Source: Gemmatimonas phototrophica (GTDB taxonomy: Bacteria; Gemmatimonadota; Gemmatimonadetes; Gemmatimonadales; Gemmatimonadaceae). Taken from it: a DNA stretch of 64,000 nt. Under the pieces are notes generated by a model that did no database searches, had not been told where the DNA came from, and saw only the letters and a list, made by a program, of their open reading frames with translations. Positions 1 through 8,638 of this stretch are shown here, one piece after another (the stretch's first letter is position 1; every line of letters starts with the position of its first letter). Position numbers and translations under genes: made by a program. Location of the stretch: assembly GCF_000695095.2 (NCBI RefSeq), contig NZ_CP011454.1, forward strand, positions 4,278,001 through 4,342,000, written 5' to 3'.

Positions 1-204
1 AGCTACATCTGCGGGTCGAACGGCGTGGTCCCGGTGGGGCCCGTGATGGACGTGTTGCGGTGGAGTAATCCCGGAATGTCTACGGCGCAAATCGTTCCCC
101 GACAATCAGTTACGAAATGCACGCGATTCTCACATGCCACTCGGCGCATTCGCACACCCGGCTCGGCAATTGTCAGATGGCGAGCCGGGCAGCTAAGCTT
201 GCCC

Positions 205-2853
205 ATGATCTCGCTGCGGACATTGGGCGGAGTGGCCGTCACGCTGCTCGATGGACGGACACCGGCGCCAGGTGCGCTGCAACCGCGCCGTCTTGCGATG
301 CTGGCGTTCGTGGCGCGATCGGGGGCGCTCGGCATCTCCCGCGACCGGATCGTCTCCACCTTCTGGCCGGATAGCCCCGAAGAAGCAGGCCGCCGGGCCG
401 TGACGCAGGCGCTGTCCGCACTCCGCAGTGGATTGGATGCCCCGGAGCTCCTGCTCGGCACCCAGGAGCTGCGCCTCAACGCCGAGGTCGTGACCTGCGA
501 CCTGTGGGAGTTCGAACGCGCCATCGCCGAACGCCGGTACGAACAGGCCGCGGCGCTGTATACGGGCCCGTTTCTGGACGGCTTCCGCCTGCCCAACGCC
601 CCGGATTTTGAGCGGTGGCTGGACGAGACGCGTCGGACCCTTGCCGATCGTCACGATGTCGCGCTTGAGCGGCTGGCTCGGGCGGCCGACGGACGAGGCG
701 AAACGCTCGCGGCGGCCGGCTGGTGGCGGCGCCGACTGGCGAGCGATCCGTTGAGTGCGCGGATTACGGCCGAGGTGGTGCGTGCGCTAGTGGCGTCTGG
801 GGATGCTGCCGGGGCACAGGGGCAGGCGCGGGTCTATGCCTCGCTGGTGCGGCAGGAATTGGGCGTTGAGCCCGACCCGTTGGTGGAGTCGGCGCTGCAG
901 CAGGCGCAGCGCGAAGCGCCGCCGCGTACAGAACGTCCGTCCTCGCCAGCGACGGTGCTGACCGCGGCCACTGCCCCGCCGCCGCCTGCCGTGGCGGAGC
1001 GGCGACCCGACGCGGCATCCTCGCCGCTCCCGACCACTGCGCCGGAGGCGGCGCCCACCCCTCAAGGGCGGTGGCTCCGATTTGGTGTGGCGGCCGCGCT
1101 ATCGGCCGCGGCGTTGCTGCTGGTGTGGCGCGCCGCCGTCTCCAATGCCGATCGCCTCGAACATGCGCACGTCGTAGACCCGAGTCGGGTGACATCGGAT
1201 GATGGGCTGGAGCTCGATCCGGCGATCAGCCCGAGCGGGCAGCAGATCGCCTACGCCGCCGGACAACCGGGGCGCATGCGGCTGTTGCTGCGCCAGCGTG
1301 ACGGCGGGCGTGCGGTGGAGCTGGTCCCCGGACAGTCTGGTGATCAGCGTCGCCCGCGGTGGTCTCCCGACGGCGCGCGACTGTTGTATCAGGCCAATCG
1401 TGCGATCTGGATGGTGCCGGCATTGGGTGGTGCGCCACGCGTGGTCGTCGAGGCGCCTGCCGACAGCGCAAAATCAGCCGCGTTTCCCACCTGGTCACCC
1501 GACGGGACATCACTGGCGTATGTAGTCGGTGACTCGCTGGTGGTGAGTGCCCTCGATGGAACGGCGCGGCGCGTTGTCATGGCCGAACCAGGGCTGCACT
1601 CTCCTGCATGGTCGCCGAACGATCGCTGGATCGCCGTGGTTGCCGGCAACCGCGATTTTCTGTACGGCGTGGTGGGCAACCTCGCTCCCAGTGCGCTGTT
1701 GCTGGTCCCTGCGCGCTGCGACATCCAACGTTCGCCTTGTCCGTCCACTACGGTTGGCGAACCCACCGCACTGCACCTAAGCCCGGAGTGGCGAGACAGT
1801 CGGCAGCTATTGTACGTATCGCAGCAGGGTGGCAGCCGAGATCTGTTTGGGGTTGAGATTGATGAGCGGGGCCATACGGCCGGTGCTCCCGTTCGACTCA
1901 CGTCAGGCACGAGTGCAGCAAGCGTGAGTGTCGCCACTGATGGTGTGACGCTCGCGTATAGTGTGCTGCAGCTGCAGTCCAATGTTTGGAGTACTCCCGT
2001 GGCGACACCGGGTGCGCCAGTGCGCGTCACCAACGGCGCGCAGATTGTGGAAGGACTGGACGTTACGCCGGATGGGCGTTGGCTGGCGTTCGATGCTGAT
2101 CGCAGTGGACAGCAGGATATCTTCGTGCTCCCACTCGCAAACGGTCGACCGGGCGCGACTGAAGCCGCACGCGTGGTTGATGCGCCGCGCAATGACTTTC
2201 ATCCAACGTGGTCGGCCGACGGCCAGTGGCTCAGTTACTACACTTTTGTCGATGGCCAGCGCCGTGCGTCCGTGGTACCGGCGCAGGGCGGCGTGTCGCA
2301 GCTGCTGCTCACGGGCCCCAGCAAGGGCGAGGAATACTCGCCGGTGTGGAGTGCGGACGGGCGCGCGGTCGTCTACTGGCGCTGGCTCAACGGTCGCTAC
2401 GAGCTCTTCGAAGTGCCCCGCACGGGCGAGCGCACCTTTGGCAGCGAACGGCAACTCACTACACGCGGTGGCTTCGGCCCGTCGTTCACGAATGACGGTC
2501 GTATGGCGTATTTCGTGAGTACGGGCGAAGTGTGGCTGATGCCCGCAGAACGCGATGAATCACGAGCGCGAAAGGTGTATCCCGTGGCCACCGCCGCGGC
2601 GCCAACGCTGTCCGTGTCGAGCGGTCGCGTTACGCCCGATGGCACTCGACTCATTGTGAAAGCCAACGATGGGCAGGGCGATGGTTATTGGGCGGTGCCG
2701 ATTGATGGCGGCCGCCCACGCCTCATCGTGCGCGTGGACGATCCGGAGCGTCCATCGCCGCGCCTCGAATTCGCCAGCGACGGACGTCACGTTTTTTACA
2801 CGCGGCTCGAACGATCCGCCGATGTGTGGTCGGCGCGGATCGCGAGACGATAG
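205..2853 (+). CDS. BTAD transcriptional regulator fused to TolB-like beta-propeller
   Basis: An 882-residue protein that probably links transcription to a periplasmic sensor. Residues about 1-95 form a winged-helix (Trans_reg_C type) domain and about 100-240 a helical BTAD domain, as in SARP/AfsR regulators. One membrane segment lies near 290-310. From about 330 to the end run PD40/WD40-like blades with repeated SPDG, TPDG and SADG turns. The open frame extends back to position 25, but the 60 extra codons have no domain character and homology begins at the ATG at 205, so that start was chosen. No ribosome site stands out. The ligand of the propeller is unknown; DNA binding is inferred from the family. 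Confidence 0.82.
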   Translation: MISLRTLGGVAVTLLDGRTPAPGALQPRRLAMLAFVARSGALGISRDRIVSTFWPDSPEEAGRRAVTQALSALRSGLDAPELLLGTQELRLNAEVVTCDLWEFERAIAERRYEQAAALYTGPFLDGFRLPNAPDFERWLDETRRTLADRHDVALERLARAADGRGETLAAAGWWRRRLASDPLSARITAEVVRALVASGDAAGAQGQARVYASLVRQELGVEPDPLVESALQQAQREAPPRTERPSSPATVLTAATAPPPPAVAERRPDAASSPLPTTAPEAAPTPQGRWLRFGVAAALSAAALLLVWRAAVSNADRLEHAHVVDPSRVTSDDGLELDPAISPSGQQIAYAAGQPGRMRLLLRQRDGGRAVELVPGQSGDQRRPRWSPDGARLLYQANRAIWMVPALGGAPRVVVEAPADSAKSAAFPTWSPDGTSLAYVVGDSLVVSALDGTARRVVMAEPGLHSPAWSPNDRWIAVVAGNRDFLYGVVGNLAPSALLLVPARCDIQRSPCPSTTVGEPTALHLSPEWRDSRQLLYVSQQGGSRDLFGVEIDERGHTAGAPVRLTSGTSAASVSVATDGVTLAYSVLQLQSNVWSTPVATPGAPVRVTNGAQIVEGLDVTPDGRWLAFDADRSGQQDIFVLPLANGRPGATEAARVVDAPRNDFHPTWSADGQWLSYYTFVDGQRRASVVPAQGGVSQLLLTGPSKGEEYSPVWSADGRAVVYWRWLNGRYELFEVPRTGERTFGSERQLTTRGGFGPSFTNDGRMAYFVSTGEVWLMPAERDESRARKVYPVATAAAPTLSVSSGRVTPDGTRLIVKANDGQGDGYWAVPIDGGRPRLIVRVDDPERPSPRLEFASDGRHVFYTRLERSADVWSARIARR

Positions 2854-2916
2854 GGCGACGCAGGGCCTACCCCACGAATGAGGGGAAGGAACAGGAGCGA
2901 CGTCCGCGTTGCCGAG

Positions 2917-3261
2917 TCACTCAGCGCCTGAGGACAGAGTCGCGAGCAGCTCGTCGAGTTGGTCGAACGTCTCCGGCATCGCGCCCGACGATCCGACATC
3001 CACCGACTCTTCCGTAGGATAGAGGTCGTACACCACGACCAGCGTTTGGCCGTGCTGTTCTTCGAACGTCACGGTGGTGACGGTCACGCCGTGGTCGCCC
3101 TCCTCATTCGTCCACACGAGGCGTGAGTGCGGAGTCACCTCGGCGTACGTGCCAAAGAACGCCATCGTGGACTCTCCGTGCTGAAACACGAGACGGTACT
3201 GCCCGCCCACACGCACGTCCATGTCGCAGGACAACAGCGTCAACCCGTACGACTTGGGCAC
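2917..3261 (-). CDS. AHSA1/SRPBCC-domain protein, N-terminally truncated
   Basis: A 114-residue remnant of an activator-of-Hsp90-ATPase-like (SRPBCC) protein. It starts mid-domain: the frame reads RQWRWWVPKSYGL, which in full members follows about 35-40 residues of beta1-helix1. The rest of the fold, including the GGQYRL strand and the C-terminal helix, is intact. Upstream in this frame a TGA codon lies inside the preceding ArsR gene, so no longer start exists; the GTG at 3261 is the only usable one. ArsR-AHSA1 pairs are a standard operon. Here the two overlap by 22 bp, which suggests a deletion removed the junction. The product may be non-functional. Confidence 0.6.
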   Translation of the reverse strand: MPKSYGLTLLSCDMDVRVGGQYRLVFQHGESTMAFFGTYAEVTPHSRLVWTNEEGDHGVTVTTVTFEEQHGQTLVVVYDLYPTEESVDVGSSGAMPETFDQLDELLATLSSGAE

Positions 3262-3617
3262 CCACCACCGCCATTGCCTCGTTCCTCCCGGGTAAGTTCC
3301 GCGACCACGTGATCAAACTCGTCGAAGCGTGCGCTCCAGAGCCGGCGGTACTGTGCAATCCATGCCGCCTCGTCATGCAGTCCGCGCACGCCGAGCCGGC
3401 AGGTCCGCACACGCCCCACCTTCTCGGTGGTGACGAGTCCCGCGTGTTCCAATACGCCAACATGTTTCTTCATGCCCGTGAGGGTCATCTGAAACCGTTC
3501 GGCGAGCGCCGAGATCGACGCATCACCACGCCCAAGCTCCTCCAGCACACCGCGTCGGGTGGCGTCCGAGAGCGCCCCGAACGTGTCGTCGAGGCCGCTT
3601 TTCGAAAACTGAACCAT
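3240..3617 (-). CDS. ArsR/SmtB-family transcriptional repressor
   Basis: A 125-residue winged-helix repressor. The HTH core (LSDATRRGVLEELGRG, then LAERFQMTLTGMKKHVGVLE) matches the SdpR-like branch that pairs with AHSA1 proteins and has no metal-binding cysteine cluster. The ATG at 3617 was preferred to the upstream ATG at 3653 because the domain begins immediately after it and because an operator-like palindrome covers it. The usual C-terminal helix (LWSARFDEFDHVVAEL) is present, followed by a short glycine-rich tail read through the damaged junction with the AHSA1 gene. Autoregulation through the palindrome is inferred. Confidence 0.85.
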   Translation of the reverse strand: MVQFSKSGLDDTFGALSDATRRGVLEELGRGDASISALAERFQMTLTGMKKHVGVLEHAGLVTTEKVGRVRTCRLGVRGLHDEAAWIAQYRRLWSARFDEFDHVVAELTREERGNGGGGCPSRTG

Positions 3618-3626
3618 GCGGTTCAG
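3609..3626. promoter_or_regulatory. Palindromic operator over the arsR-type start codon
   Basis: CTGAACCATGCGGTTCAG is a perfect 7-bp inverted repeat with a 4-bp spacer. The spacer contains part of the start codon of the ArsR-family gene. AACC-N4-GGTT palindromes of this kind are typical operators for this repressor branch. Binding here would block both transcription and translation start. Symmetry and position are direct observations; binding is inferred. Confidence 0.6.
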
Positions 3627-3682
3627 TATATGTCGTGAGGCGACCGCGTGCAATAGGAGCCCCCTACCGCGTCATTCGGTCG

Positions 3683-4156
3683 TTACGCCCCGGGGGGATC
3701 CCACTGAAAGTTCGACGCGTGGAGATGAACGATGAGCCAGGTGTCGCTCACGCGACGGACGACAAATGTGCGCCTCGCGAACGAGATCCGTTCGGTGATC
3801 GGCATGGGCGGCACAGGGCGCAAATGCGCCGTCACAATGGCCATGTCGCCAAACATTTGTGCGTTCACGGCAGCCGGCGTGATGGTGATTGGCCCGGTCC
3901 GGCCTTTGAACAGCGCCGCAAAACTCGCCCGAATCTGCGGCTTCCCGGTGAGCCGATACGGCGCATCGCCACCGGGCATAAAGGCCGTTGCCCCCTCGGC
4001 AAACGTACTCGCGATGAGGTCGAGGTTGGCCGTCTCGTTCGCCTGAATGAACGTACGAACCGTTGCCAGCGCCCGTTCTTCGTCGGCCGTCGTTTGCGCG
4101 TGGACGGCCGGTGCCGTGAGGAAGAAACTGAGCAGCAGGGTGAGAAGTCTTCGCAT
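3683..4156 (-). CDS. Secreted SnoaL/NTF2-like (DUF4440-type) protein
   Basis: A 157-residue protein with a cleavable signal peptide (MRRLLTLLLSFFLTAPAVHA) and an NTF2-like cone fold. Early helix TVRTFIQANETANLD, a middle stretch with GKPQIRASFAALF, and a C-terminal strand pair ending VSDTWLIVHLHAS match the DUF4440/SnoaL pattern of small steroid- or ketide-binding proteins. The start at 4156 puts the methionine directly before the signal peptide; longer in-frame starts at 4177 and 4213 add residues with no function. The ligand and reaction cannot be told. It lies immediately downstream of the RNA ligase-like gene on the same strand. Confidence 0.7.
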   Translation of the reverse strand: MRRLLTLLLSFFLTAPAVHAQTTADEERALATVRTFIQANETANLDLIASTFAEGATAFMPGGDAPYRLTGKPQIRASFAALFKGRTGPITITPAAVNAQMFGDMAIVTAHLRPVPPMPITERISFARRTFVVRRVSDTWLIVHLHASNFQWDPPGA

Positions 4157-4173
4157 CGGAGTACCCGCTCGTG

Positions 4174-4734
4174 TCATTGCATGTTGAGCGGAAACGTTCC
4201 CCGCACCACCCACGGGGCATCGTCCACTTGCTCGATGAGGTGAACTTCCGGGAATGTAACGCTCAGCCCATCTCGCAAGGTGGCGGCACTCTTGAGCGTG
4301 TTCCCAGGTGCCTTGGGATTTCTCGGATGTGCTAGCGTCAGATGCGGCGCGTGTGATCGAGCATGCCGAGTTCCAAGGAGGATTTCCCGGAGTGATTGGA
4401 ATGCCACCGTGCCACTGAAACAGGGCAACATGATGCCATGCTCGCCAAATCGCTCCGGCGGCCCGAACTGAAGTGTGACCGGTCCGGGCCGCACGTGGTC
4501 AACCAGCGCTGCCAACTCCGCAAGACTGAGCCCGGTGAGCTCGTCCTCTCGACACAAGGTCACGTGAGCGGGAATGAGGCGATGCTGTACCGGATCCACA
4601 GTACGCCGCACGGCCTCGATGTCGGCCCCGATATTCGGCGGCACAAAGAGGCTGAGCTGCGAGCGAGTCGGCACGTGGGAGCGGGTGGGGTGGTTGATCG
4701 GTATAACTACAGGAGGCAGGTAAGCGAAAGGCAA
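4174..4734 (-). CDS. 2'-5' RNA ligase / cyclic phosphodiesterase superfamily protein
   Basis: A 186-residue 2H-phosphoesterase. Two HxTx motifs are visible: HVTLCRED near residue 57 and HLTLAHPRN near residue 132, spaced as in LigT/ThpR proteins. These histidines carry out 2'-5' ligation or 2',3'-cyclic phosphate hydrolysis in characterised members; the substrate here is unknown. The 5' end overlaps the 3' end of the upstream lipoprotein gene by 28 bp. A GTG at 4674 just before the first strand is an alternative start and would remove the overlap. Confidence 0.75.
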   Translation of the reverse strand: MPFAYLPPVVIPINHPTRSHVPTRSQLSLFVPPNIGADIEAVRRTVDPVQHRLIPAHVTLCREDELTGLSLAELAALVDHVRPGPVTLQFGPPERFGEHGIMLPCFSGTVAFQSLREILLGTRHARSHAPHLTLAHPRNPKAPGNTLKSAATLRDGLSVTFPEVHLIEQVDDAPWVVRGTFPLNMQ

Positions 4735-5492
4735 CCGGTGGACCGGATCGTGAACGTCCCCGTCAATATTCCTGTCGTCGCATCGCCAACGGTCACCGTG
4801 TACGTCTGGCCAACCATGCCAGCCGGAACAACAAAGAACACAATTGGCGCCTGCCCGTCAAAGGTCACGTTACGTACGCTGCCATCCGGGAGCACGAAAG
4901 TCGCTGGCGTTCCTGCGGGCAAAAGCGCGTCGGTGCCATCGGGCCGTGTGCAACCGGTGGTAAGTCTCACGCCGTTGACGAGCGTGCTAGGGCCCAGGAG
5001 TGCCGCCTGCGAAGTCAGTGACGCGGTCGGTGCCATGAGTACCGGTCGCGTGAGCGCCAGATGCGTCGTTGCCACTCCGGTACCCGCCTCCACGGAGCGC
5101 ACTTCCAGCGTCAGCGGCTTGCCAGGCGTTGCCCCCACCGTCACGCGGTCACTCGCCAGTCCGGCGGCGTTCGTAATCGATGAACCGGCGAACAGCTGAC
5201 TCACGCCATCCGTCACGCGGAAGTTCACCAGTACACCGGCGGCCGCAACCGTGCGGCCACGACGGTCGATAGTGGTCAGGCTCGCGGTAACCGGTGCGTC
5301 GGTCCCGCACACCATACCCGCGCCAGTTTCGTTGACCAGAGCAAGTCGGACACCCCCGTCGATGGCCGAGTAGGGCGCCATGGTGTCGGCGGCGCCTGAA
5401 CAGGCAACCGCGAACGCCGGAAGGGAGCAGGCAAGGGCGATGGTACGAAGCGTTCGGAAGGGCTGGGATGCGATGGTACGAGGTGTCGACAT
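4707..5492 (-). CDS. Ig-like-domain lipoprotein
   Basis: A 261-residue exported protein. It has a signal sequence ending in a lipobox-like FAVACSG, which predicts lipid attachment at the cysteine near residue 31. The body is all-beta. It contains one bacterial Ig-like unit (VTASLTTIDRRGRTV...VNFRVTDG...ITNAAGLASDRVTVG) and a second beta region rich in proline, glycine and threonine. A terminal CLSLTCLL may form a disulfide. The start at 5492 was chosen because the signal peptide follows it; the longer frame to 5582 is not convincing. The function is unknown. Confidence 0.6.
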   Translation of the reverse strand: MSTPRTIASQPFRTLRTIALACSLPAFAVACSGAADTMAPYSAIDGGVRLALVNETGAGMVCGTDAPVTASLTTIDRRGRTVAAAGVLVNFRVTDGVSQLFAGSSITNAAGLASDRVTVGATPGKPLTLEVRSVEAGTGVATTHLALTRPVLMAPTASLTSQAALLGPSTLVNGVRLTTGCTRPDGTDALLPAGTPATFVLPDGSVRNVTFDGQAPIVFFVVPAGMVGQTYTVTVGDATTGILTGTFTIRSTGCLSLTCLL

Positions 5493-5751
5493 CGGCGAGG
5501 TCCTGAGTGTGGGATGGAAGGTTGGGCTGCATCCCTCAATCGGAATCGGCGCCTGGAAGCCGACAGCAGTGCGATGCGCCACATGAAGGAGGCGTCACCT
5601 CTCGCGCCAGACACAACCTGCCCGACATTGCAACGGCCTCCGCTTGATCACGAAGATTTCGCCGATCGCCCTCGACAGAGCGCATGCATGGGCCACAGGT
5701 TGACGGCCTATGCTCTTGTCGATCAGGCGTCCTTTTGATTTCACCTGCACC

Positions 5752-8619
5752 ATGCTGAGCGCGATCGTCTTCGCGCACGCGTGGACATCCGTTCTAACAG
5801 CACAATCGGCACGTACGCAGTCGGTCGCACCGCTCGACCCGGGTCGTATGGTCCGGGAGATCACGCTCGCGTACGAGCAGGGGACAGAACTGGCGGTTGC
5901 GCGGCAGTGGCGCGAACGGCTTCGCGGCAACGACGCCGCACGCGCACTGCTTGATGGTTCACTCCACCGGCTGGCGTTTCAATTTGCCGACGCCGAGCGC
6001 GCGTATCGTCGGGCGGCACAAGATTCCGCGGGCCCAGTGGGCGCCTACGCCAACGCTGGTATCGTGACAATTGCCGCCAATCGCGGCGACTTCGTTGGTG
6101 CGCTGCGAAATATCACGGCATTGACCACGCAGATGGCCCGGGCGGGCGATCGCGCCGGATTGAGCGAAGTGCTGATTGCCCAGGCGCAACTCGCTCTCCG
6201 CGTGGTGGGTATCGACTCGGCGCTGACGGTCCTGCGCACGGCAGAGCGGACCTTGCCCGACAATGCGCCAACACTGCGAGTCCGTCACCAATGCGCTTCG
6301 CTGCAGGTGGCCGTTCGCCGTGGCGCGCGGATTGCCGACAGTACGTGGCGCCGCCTTGGCGCTGATGCGGCGCCGTTGGGCCCTCGCCTGCGGGCGGAAT
6401 GTCTGTTCATCCGGGCCCAGAGTCTCGAGGCCGCCGGCAATGCCATCGGTGCATTGGCGGTCATGGACACGGTGGCCGAGTGGCAAATCGCCGCCCGGTT
6501 ATGGAGCGGGCTATCTGTGACCCGTCAGTGGCAGGGGTCTGCGCTGGTGGATCTCTGGCTCTACAAGAAGGCACGTGAACGCCTCGCGGAAGCGCTCATG
6601 TACGCCAAACGGAGCGGGAACACCAACGCCGAAGCGTGGGCCATGCACGAATTGGGGCGATTTGCGCAACGGCTTGGCGCGTCGGGTGATGCCGCACGCG
6701 ACCTCGCCATTGCCCGCCGCCTCTTTCAGGCGTCGGGTGACGCCACGGCACTCGCACTCGCCACCCAGGCCTCTGCCGATGGTGCACTATGGCGCGGGGA
6801 CCTGACCGTTGCCGACTCGCTCTATCGGGAGGCAGCACCGCTGTCGGCCGTACTCGCCCCGCTGTCGCGTGTTGGTGTCCTCATTGCCCGGGCAGAGATC
6901 GCGCGACGCCAACGTGACCTGCTCCGGAGTAGCGCCTTGCTCGATTCCGCCGAGGTGCTCGGGAAGGCGAGTAACATGCGCTTTCGGCTGACGGACATTA
7001 CGTATCACCGCGGTGTGGACGACCTCGTCCGCGGCGACGCGGCGCGTGCGGTTGTGCGGTTGGATTCGCTGCTGAAACGGCAGAACCTGGTGGGCCCGGC
7101 GCGTTTCGAAGTACACAGTCGGCTGGCCGAGGCGTTTGCGTTGCAGGGCCGACTGGACGACGGGTGGAAGGCGTTCGGCAACGCCAAGCGCGTGCTCGAT
7201 CTCTGGGGGGCCGGCCGTCTCCAGCGATCGGACAAGTTGGCATTGCTGCAGGACCGCGTCTTCGACTGGGACCGGGACTTGGGGTTCGCCACCATGCTTG
7301 CCCGCTTTGCAACGGCGGGGCGAAATGCCGAGGCGCTCGCCATGGCCGAATGGCGTCGCCTGCGCAACAGAGAGCAGTCCGCCCTGCAGCGCGGCGCTCT
7401 GGCTGTAGACACCAAGCGTCTCGTTGGGGTCACGGTGAGTTCAGTTGATACGTTGGCACTTGATCCCCAACGGTTCATTGCCCTCGCGCGCGCGCGCCTG
7501 TCACCGCGTGAGGCGGTACTCAGCTTCGTCGTTGGCGCCGGCAACGAACCCACGACGGCGTTTCTGCTGACACGCGATACGCTGCAGAGCATTGCTCTCT
7601 CACCCATCGATTCGCTGGTATCGGCGATCGAACGATTCAACGCGTTCCTGCAGGCCGGGCGTGTAGTTGCGCCGTTGGCGACAGAGCTCTCGCGCGCATT
7701 GATTGCCCCCGTACTGACCCATCTCCCGACAGGCGTCACGCGATTGATCGTCGTACCCGACGGCGAGTTGCATCGCTTGCCGTTCGCCGCGCTGAGGCAT
7801 CCGTCCGGTGAACCATTGCCGTTTCACCTCGAGGTGGCCATCGCGCCGTCGGTGGAGGATGCCATAGGGAGTGCAACACGCGTCGCCCGATCGGGACCGA
7901 ATGCACGTGCGCCGCGCGTGTTGCTGGTGGGCGCGCCGCGCGATATGCCGTTGGTGAGCGGTACCGATCGCCGTTGGCCGGCATTGCCGGGAGCTCGGGC
8001 CGAGTTGCAGGCCATCAGCACCCAGTTGGATTACACGTCGCGCCTCGATGGGCGGGCGGCCACACAGGAAGCGCTGGCCCCGCGGCTGGCCCAGGGAGGC
8101 GCGTTGCTGCACGTGGCAACGCATGCGGTGGCCGACCCCACGTCTTTTGGTCGCACCGGGTTGATCGTGCAGCCGTCAGCCGATGACGGAGGCTTGCTGA
8201 GCACCACCACGCTCTCGACGCTCCCCATGCCATTCGATCTCGTGGTGCTGTCCGCGTGTTCCAGTGGAGAAGGGCTGATGCTGGCTGGTCAAGCGCTGCA
8301 CGGCCTGGTCAGCACAGTGCTCGATGCGGGGGCACGCGGTGTGATTGCCACCCGCTGGCGGCTGGATGACACCGCCATCGTGCCGCACATGCAGCGACTC
8401 TATACGCTGTTGCTCGAAGATGGCGATGTGGTGACCGCGTTGCACCGTACCCGCGTGGAGGCCATGCGGGCGGGGGTGTCACCGGCAATATGGGCGAACC
8501 TCGACTACTTCGGCGATCCGACGCTGCAGGTGGTGCTGCAGGCGCGCACGACGTCGGCGTGGTCGCGGTTTACGGGGAATGTGTGGGGGTGGCTCCGGTC
8601 GATCGGCGGGGCCGACTAG
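5752..8619 (+). CDS. Secreted TPR-CHAT caspase-like protease
   Basis: A 955-residue protein with an N-terminal signal peptide (LSAIVFAHAWTSVLTAQS), about 500 residues of TPR-like helical repeats and a C-terminal CHAT (caspase/separase-fold) domain from about 655. The catalytic His lies in HVATHAVAD (about His791) and the catalytic Cys in VVLSACSSGEG (about Cys836), in normal order and spacing. CHAT domains are proteases often activated by a partner bound to the TPRs. Here the whole protein appears to be exported, unlike the gasdermin- and CRISPR-linked cytoplasmic forms. No gasdermin or immunity gene is adjacent. The frame opens at 5710, but the signal peptide favours 5752. Confidence 0.8.
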   Translation: MLSAIVFAHAWTSVLTAQSARTQSVAPLDPGRMVREITLAYEQGTELAVARQWRERLRGNDAARALLDGSLHRLAFQFADAERAYRRAAQDSAGPVGAYANAGIVTIAANRGDFVGALRNITALTTQMARAGDRAGLSEVLIAQAQLALRVVGIDSALTVLRTAERTLPDNAPTLRVRHQCASLQVAVRRGARIADSTWRRLGADAAPLGPRLRAECLFIRAQSLEAAGNAIGALAVMDTVAEWQIAARLWSGLSVTRQWQGSALVDLWLYKKARERLAEALMYAKRSGNTNAEAWAMHELGRFAQRLGASGDAARDLAIARRLFQASGDATALALATQASADGALWRGDLTVADSLYREAAPLSAVLAPLSRVGVLIARAEIARRQRDLLRSSALLDSAEVLGKASNMRFRLTDITYHRGVDDLVRGDAARAVVRLDSLLKRQNLVGPARFEVHSRLAEAFALQGRLDDGWKAFGNAKRVLDLWGAGRLQRSDKLALLQDRVFDWDRDLGFATMLARFATAGRNAEALAMAEWRRLRNREQSALQRGALAVDTKRLVGVTVSSVDTLALDPQRFIALARARLSPREAVLSFVVGAGNEPTTAFLLTRDTLQSIALSPIDSLVSAIERFNAFLQAGRVVAPLATELSRALIAPVLTHLPTGVTRLIVVPDGELHRLPFAALRHPSGEPLPFHLEVAIAPSVEDAIGSATRVARSGPNARAPRVLLVGAPRDMPLVSGTDRRWPALPGARAELQAISTQLDYTSRLDGRAATQEALAPRLAQGGALLHVATHAVADPTSFGRTGLIVQPSADDGGLLSTTTLSTLPMPFDLVVLSACSSGEGLMLAGQALHGLVSTVLDAGARGVIATRWRLDDTAIVPHMQRLYTLLLEDGDVVTALHRTRVEAMRAGVSPAIWANLDYFGDPTLQVVLQARTTSAWSRFTGNVWGWLRSIGGAD

Positions 8620-8638
8620 CGGACGCGCACGTGGCCCC

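Noticed and set aside
5752-8619. Type III-E or gasdermin-type defence system around the CHAT protein
   Set aside because: Neighbours are a lipoprotein gene and a GH20 enzyme. No gasdermin, Cas or toxin gene is near, and the protein carries a signal peptide.
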